Below are positions 60,662-64,000 of a stretch of DNA of 64,000 bases, one piece after another. The position numbers and the translations under genes were made by a program. Source of the stretch: Deinococcus sedimenti (GTDB lineage Bacteria > Deinococcota > Deinococci > Deinococcales > Deinococcaceae). Numbering within the stretch: position 1 is the first letter of the stretch; every line of letters starts with the position of its first letter. Location: the NCBI RefSeq assembly GCF_014648135.1, contig NZ_BMQN01000006.1:1-64000 (forward strand), given 5' to 3'. The notes under the pieces are model-generated. The model searched no databases and was not told the DNA's origin. It was given only the letters and a program-made list of their open reading frames with translations.

Positions 60662-61160
60662 CGCTGACCTCCGGGGCGGGCGCCACGCGGGCCAGCAGCA
60701 CCGTCGCGCGCGTCTGCACGTGCAGCGGCGCCAGACCCTCCGACGTCTTGAAACTCACGCCCACGTCCCCTTCCGGTAGCGAGAGCAGCGCCGCGACCGA
60801 CCGGGCGATCTCCGCGCGCAGCAGCCCCAGCTTCGGGCGGTCCAGCGTCACCACGACCGCCACGTTCACCGGCACCCAGCCCCGCTCCTGCACCAGCGCC
60901 AGCGCCCGCTCCACGATCACGCGCGAATCCATCCCACGCCACTGCTCGGCGGTATCCGGGAAGTACTGCCCGATATCCCCCAGCGCCAGCCCCGACAGCA
61001 GCGCGTCGGCGACCACGTGCAGCACCGCGTCCCCATCACTGTGCGCCACCGCACCCAGCTCCGCGTGCGGGACGTCCACGCCGCCCAGCACCAACCGCCG
61101 CCCCGCCTCCAGACGGTGCGCGTCCTCCCCGAACCCAACCCTGAACGGCCACGAACTCAT
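60654..61160 (-). CDS. ispF: 2-C-methyl-D-erythritol 2,4-cyclodiphosphate synthase
   Basis: 168 residues. Fifth enzyme of the non-mevalonate isoprenoid pathway. GFGEDAHRL and [20 protein letters not shown] (metal-binding His/Asp), DIGQYFPDT and the C-terminal FKTSEGL are signatures. TACACT six bases before the ATG is leaderless-type. Forms an operon with trmL. Confidence 0.96.
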   Translation of the reverse strand: MSSWPFRVGFGEDAHRLEAGRRLVLGGVDVPHAELGAVAHSDGDAVLHVVADALLSGLALGDIGQYFPDTAEQWRGMDSRVIVERALALVQERGWVPVNVAVVVTLDRPKLGLLRAEIARSVAALLSLPEGDVGVSFKTSEGLAPLHVQTRATVLLARVAPAPEVSGE

Positions 61161-61327
61161 GCCCGGAGTGTACCGGCCCCGCCCCCACCCCACCACGCGA
61201 CCGTCCCTGACGCGCCCACCCGCCACGCTGAACACCACGCCCCGCACCTAACGCCCCCTTAACGGTCCCTCCAGCATGCTGCACTCCACCCGGCCCCCCC
61301 ACCCACCCCCCAGGGAGACGCCCGACC

Positions 61328-62101
61328 ATGACGCACCTGCACCTCGAAGACGACCTGTTCCACCTGCTGCCCCTCCCCGCCCTCCGCTGGCCCGCCCACG
61401 CCCCCACCCACGCCCAACCCAACCACGCCTACCAGCGCACCTACCACCCCACCGCGCTCCCCCGCCCCGCCACCACCTGGCCCGACGGCACCCACCAGAC
61501 CCGCCTGCTGACCCGCAGCGGCGACCGCCGCGTGTGCCGCCTGAACCTCAGCAGCCTCCCCAACGGCGACCGCATCCTGCTGATTGAAGACGTGCACACG
61601 TACCACCTGCACCCCATCACCCGCCTGCCCGACCGGGACGCCCTGCTGCACGACACCGCCCAGACGCACGACGTGCACACCCTGATCACCCTGCGCGTCC
61701 CCCCCCTGCACGACCAGCGCCGCCAGATCGGCGACCCACCCGTCGACCAGGCGCTGCGCCACATGGCCCGCGACCTGACCGACACCGCCCGCACCTGGGC
61801 CGGCAGCGCCTTTCACATCGGCACGCACGACTTCGCGCTGCTCAGCCCCCACCCCACCACCCCCGACCAGCTGGCCCCCCTGCTGCGCCGCCTGGACAGC
61901 CACCTGAGCGCCCTGGGCCGCCACCCCGACGTCCGCACCGGACTGGCCGACGCCCCCCACGACGGCACCACCCTCGCCGCCCTGCTGGGCACCGCGCAGG
62001 AACGCGCCGGCAGCCACCACCGCCCCACCCGCCGCCCCCTGGACAGCCTGCGTCACCTCCTGCACCCCAGCGACACCCCCCACACGCTGTTCGCCCTGTA
62101 A
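61328..62101 (+). CDS. Protein with degenerate GGDEF domain
   Basis: 257 residues. PITRLPDRDALLHDTAQ corresponds to the start of a GGDEF domain (DPLTGLPNR...), and IGTHDFALLS at residues 164-173 replaces the GGDEF signature with GTHDF (Gly165, Phe169), so cyclase activity is unlikely. The N-terminal 90 residues are His/Pro/Leu-rich with no membrane helix; they may form a PAS-like sensor. Could bind c-di-GMP or have become a protein-interaction module. First of a plus-strand pair. The 167 bases upstream are C-rich with no clear promoter. Confidence 0.72.
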   Translation: MTHLHLEDDLFHLLPLPALRWPAHAPTHAQPNHAYQRTYHPTALPRPATTWPDGTHQTRLLTRSGDRRVCRLNLSSLPNGDRILLIEDVHTYHLHPITRLPDRDALLHDTAQTHDVHTLITLRVPPLHDQRRQIGDPPVDQALRHMARDLTDTARTWAGSAFHIGTHDFALLSPHPTTPDQLAPLLRRLDSHLSALGRHPDVRTGLADAPHDGTTLAALLGTAQERAGSHHRPTRRPLDSLRHLLHPSDTPHTLFAL

Positions 62102-62114
62102 CGAGGCCGACCGC

Positions 62115-62588
62115 ATGACCCAGCACCGCCACCCCACCCCCCACACCCGCCGCCTGGGGCAACCCCTGCCGCCCGCCGACCTGCTGCACCTGAGCACCAG
62201 CGACCCCCACCTGACCGTCCACACGGCCCGCGGCCCCCTGCCCGTGTACCGCTTCACGCCCCTGCAGATGGCGCTCCTGACCGGCGAGCGCGTCCCCAGC
62301 GCCAGCCACTGGCCCGAGCACCTCAAGGCGTTCCTGTACCAGTACGTGCCGCTGCCCACCCTGCCCCCCGGCCCCCACCCGCCGACCGGCACGGTCCACG
62401 CGCAGGGCCGCGACCCGCACGGCCTGCGCACCTGGGACCACACCACCTACCAGGGCTGGCCCCTGTACCTGTACGCCCACGACCAGCCCGGCCAGCCCCC
62501 CAGCGGCGACGTCCCCCACCTGTTCACACCCGTCCGCCTGGACCAGGCCCCCCTGCCCGGCACCCACCACCGCCCCCACGGCCCCTAG
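62115..62588 (+). CDS. Hypothetical protein, PF03640-like (paralogue of the next gene)
   Basis: 157 residues, very Pro/His-rich, no signal peptide. The central YRFTPLQMALLTGERVPSAS and LYQYVPLPTLP and the YQGWPLYLYAHDQPGQ segment resemble the Yx(F/W/Y)xxD-type repeats of the secreted-repeat lipoprotein family (PF03640) and align with the next protein. Fourteen bases after the degenerate GGDEF gene, so probably co-transcribed. Cytoplasmic here, function unknown. Confidence 0.65.
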   Translation: MTQHRHPTPHTRRLGQPLPPADLLHLSTSDPHLTVHTARGPLPVYRFTPLQMALLTGERVPSASHWPEHLKAFLYQYVPLPTLPPGPHPPTGTVHAQGRDPHGLRTWDHTTYQGWPLYLYAHDQPGQPPSGDVPHLFTPVRLDQAPLPGTHHRPHGP

Positions 62589-62622
62589 AATGAAACACGC
62601 ACCACACTTCAACGGAGGATTC

Positions 62623-63090
62623 ATGACGCAGAACAACAACTTTACCGGCATCAGTCTCAGAAATGGACAGCTGTACGCCACTCGGCAGGGACGGGATTAC
62701 GCCCTGTTCATCTACACCCCGCTTAGAGAGGCCTATACCGGACAGTACGAGGTACCATTTGGAGTCAACTGGCAGCAATACAACAAGCCATTCGTGAAAC
62801 AGTATGTGCCCATGCCCGTGGTGTCTTCACTCCCAAGCGGTTTTACCTTCACTTCTCAGGATCGTCCAGGGGATACTTGGTATGGCTATCAGCAGCAGAT
62901 TTGCAACGGCTGGCCTCTGTACTATGTTGAGAATGTTCATCAGGGTGGACAAACCATGCAGCCAGCTATGTTTGAACCTGCCATGCAGCCGCTCACGCCG
63001 CCCAATCAGAATAATTCAGCGATGGAAATTAACCAGTCGACGGCTGAGGGTGAGGAAGTTGGGTTTCCTGGCCCTTACCTTGGGCCGTAA
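62623..63090 (+). CDS. Hypothetical protein, PF03640-like, lower G+C
   Basis: 155 residues. ALFIYTPLREAYTGQYEVPF, VKQYVPMPVVSSLPSG and NGWPLYYVENVHQGG parallel the preceding protein, but base composition is near 50% G+C and Asn/Gln/Tyr are frequent. Shine-Dalgarno GGAGG five bases before ATG. It converges with the TPR-type gene and overlaps it by 16 bases. A diverged tandem duplicate or an acquired copy. Confidence 0.7.
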   Translation: MTQNNNFTGISLRNGQLYATRQGRDYALFIYTPLREAYTGQYEVPFGVNWQQYNKPFVKQYVPMPVVSSLPSGFTFTSQDRPGDTWYGYQQQICNGWPLYYVENVHQGGQTMQPAMFEPAMQPLTPPNQNNSAMEINQSTAEGEEVGFPGPYLGP

Positions 63091-64000
63091 TGTTCTTTGA
63101 ATAATTCGCGCAACCAGCGTAAGATTGCCCCGTGATCCAATCTGCGGATTGGGTCACGTTCCTCCCCGGATATCTCACTTATTCCGAGTATACGCCCTAT
63201 TTTTAATTTCTGATTGAAATGAATCGTCTGATTATAATATGCAATATTTAACCATGTCATGACCTTTTCCCGATTAAATTCATCAATATCCATAACGATT
63301 GTAATGAGTAGTTCAATAACTTCCCATGGGTTAATTTTACTGTCCATGGCTTCAATGGCTCGCGGAATTAATTTTCGCGCCCTCGGTGATTTTCCACAGG
63401 AGTAGTAATACTTTATTGCATTAATATAATATTCGACGTCATTAAATAGTTCTTCGCTAGAGGATTTATTTCTATAGGTCTCAATTGCCCTAAGGCAAGA
63501 TTTAAAATCACCAAAATACAGATAAATTTGAGCCTTTCTCAAAAGGATTCTCTTCTCGAGTGAATGATTATTAGATCTTATAGCATATTCTAATATTCTA
63601 TCCGCTTCTGCGTTTACCTCTATAATATCGTAATAGTCAGCAGAAATAAGTGCGTGCAATATCTTTTCGTTAACTTCGAATGTCATGGCCTCATTCAGAT
63701 CCGATGATATGGTTTTTAGATCATAGATCATCGATTCCATTCGGGCTCTTTCACCAATGAAACTTTGATTGACAAATATATTCAGCTTATACAGGACAAT
63801 TCTCACAGAGTCTTCTGACTCTATGGCAAGCTTCAGTGCTTCTTCGAGCAACTCTGTCGCCTGATTAAGCTGTCCCTGGCTTCCCCGAACAGCTGCCAGG
63901 GTGTTCAGCACCTTCATGCGGCTGGTGGGGTCGGTGGCCAGTGGTCCGGCCAGGAAGTGCCCGGCGAGCGTCTGGGCGTCCAGCAGGCGTCCGGCGCGGT
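63075..64000 (-). CDS. TPR-type helical-repeat protein, 3' part of a larger gene (window edge)
   Basis: The frame is open through the window edge: upstream of MKVLNTLAA the codons continue as RAGRLLDAQTLAGHFL... without a stop, so the start lies beyond 64000. What is visible is an alpha-helical TPR-like array (RGSQGQLNQATELLEEALKLA, RILEYAIRSNNHSLEKRILLRK, KSCLRAIETYRN) ending ILRWLRELFKEHYG. Such arrays occur in the C-terminal half of AfsR/MalT-type regulators, but no DNA-binding or NTPase part is in view. The portion 63,140-63,840 is A+T-rich (19 G/C in the 60 bases 63241-63300) whereas the last 40 bases have 32 G/C. Confidence 0.8.
   Translation of the reverse strand, partial: RAGRLLDAQTLAGHFLAGPLATDPTSRMKVLNTLAAVRGSQGQLNQATELLEEALKLAIESEDSVRIVLYKLNIFVNQSFIGERARMESMIYDLKTISSDLNEAMTFEVNEKILHALISADYYDIIEVNAEADRILEYAIRSNNHSLEKRILLRKAQIYLYFGDFKSCLRAIETYRNKSSSEELFNDVEYYINAIKYYYSCGKSPRARKLIPRAIEAMDSKINPWEVIELLITIVMDIDEFNREKVMTWLNIAYYNQTIHFNQKLKIGRILGISEISGEERDPIRRLDHGAILRWLRELFKEHYGPR

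Overview
The window is chromosomal DNA of a Deinococcus (Deinococcota). The evidence is a high-G+C sequence with a str operon (rpsL-rpsG-fusA) whose proteins look deinococcal, many genes with a TANNNT -10 box only 5-7 bases before the start codon and no Shine-Dalgarno (leaderless transcription, known to be frequent in Deinococcus), a ferritin-like Tat lipoprotein, an M29 aminopeptidase and scattered hairpin-forming small intergenic repeats. The species cannot be named from this alone.

Layout. 0-4.6 kb (minus): tuf start, a small membrane protein, fusA, rpsG and rpsL, where rpsL appears to begin with CTG. 4.65 kb: tRNA-Ser(CGA). 4.8-9.5 kb: a helical hypothetical protein, an AAC(3)-type acetyltransferase, hflX preceded by a coupled upstream ORF, an endonuclease/exonuclease/phosphatase-fold protein and a Pro-rich peptide. 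9.5-15.4 kb (minus): two zinc metallopeptidases, feoA-feoB-feoC-like iron uptake, and ddl. 15.7-19.8 kb (plus): a dipeptide-type ABC importer (binding protein and two permeases, no ATPases). 19.8-24.5 kb (minus): ygfZ and a tetrapyrrole/siroheme cluster (fused cobA-hemD, sirC, hemA). 24.5-28.7 kb: GNAT, two tandem Nudix hydrolases, P1 peptidase and a C39-like peptidase. 28.8-32.0 kb: four overlapping minor-pilin genes. 32.2-36.5 kb: small membrane protein, Zn-ribbon/HEPN-like protein, adenine deaminase, 2Fe-2S ferredoxin and a DUF421 membrane protein. 36.6-44.9 kb (minus): a Chp/Pil-type chemosensory operon (MHYT sensor, CheY, CheW, PilJ-like receptor, CheA-REC hybrid, DUF4388 protein, REC-Roadblock protein). 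45.3-52.6 kb: pgm, glpX, wrbA, a CAP-domain lipoprotein, enoyl-CoA hydratase and mdh. 52.6-56.5 kb: repeat elements, a frameshifted gene, a MerR-like regulator, the ferritin-like lipoprotein and the aminopeptidase. 56.7-61.2 kb: RtcB-family ligase, ArsR/DUF2087 regulator, diguanylate cyclase, trmL and ispF. 61.3-64 kb: a protein with a degenerate GGDEF domain, two tandem paralogues resembling the PF03640 repeat family, and a TPR-type gene running off the end whose 3' part is strikingly A+T-rich.

The minor-pilin operon and the Chp-type operon plausibly serve the same type IV pilus-like machine. The tetrapyrrole genes form one pathway from glutamyl-tRNA to siroheme. The most distinctive observations are the CTG-initiated rpsL, the leaderless upstream ORF ending one base before hflX, the duplicated TTCGA-N6-TCGAA operators before an ArsR-type gene, the palindrome over the wrbA -35 box, the MHYT-headed chemosensory operon, a 136-bp inverted-repeat element that supplies a start codon, and the composition break inside the last gene.
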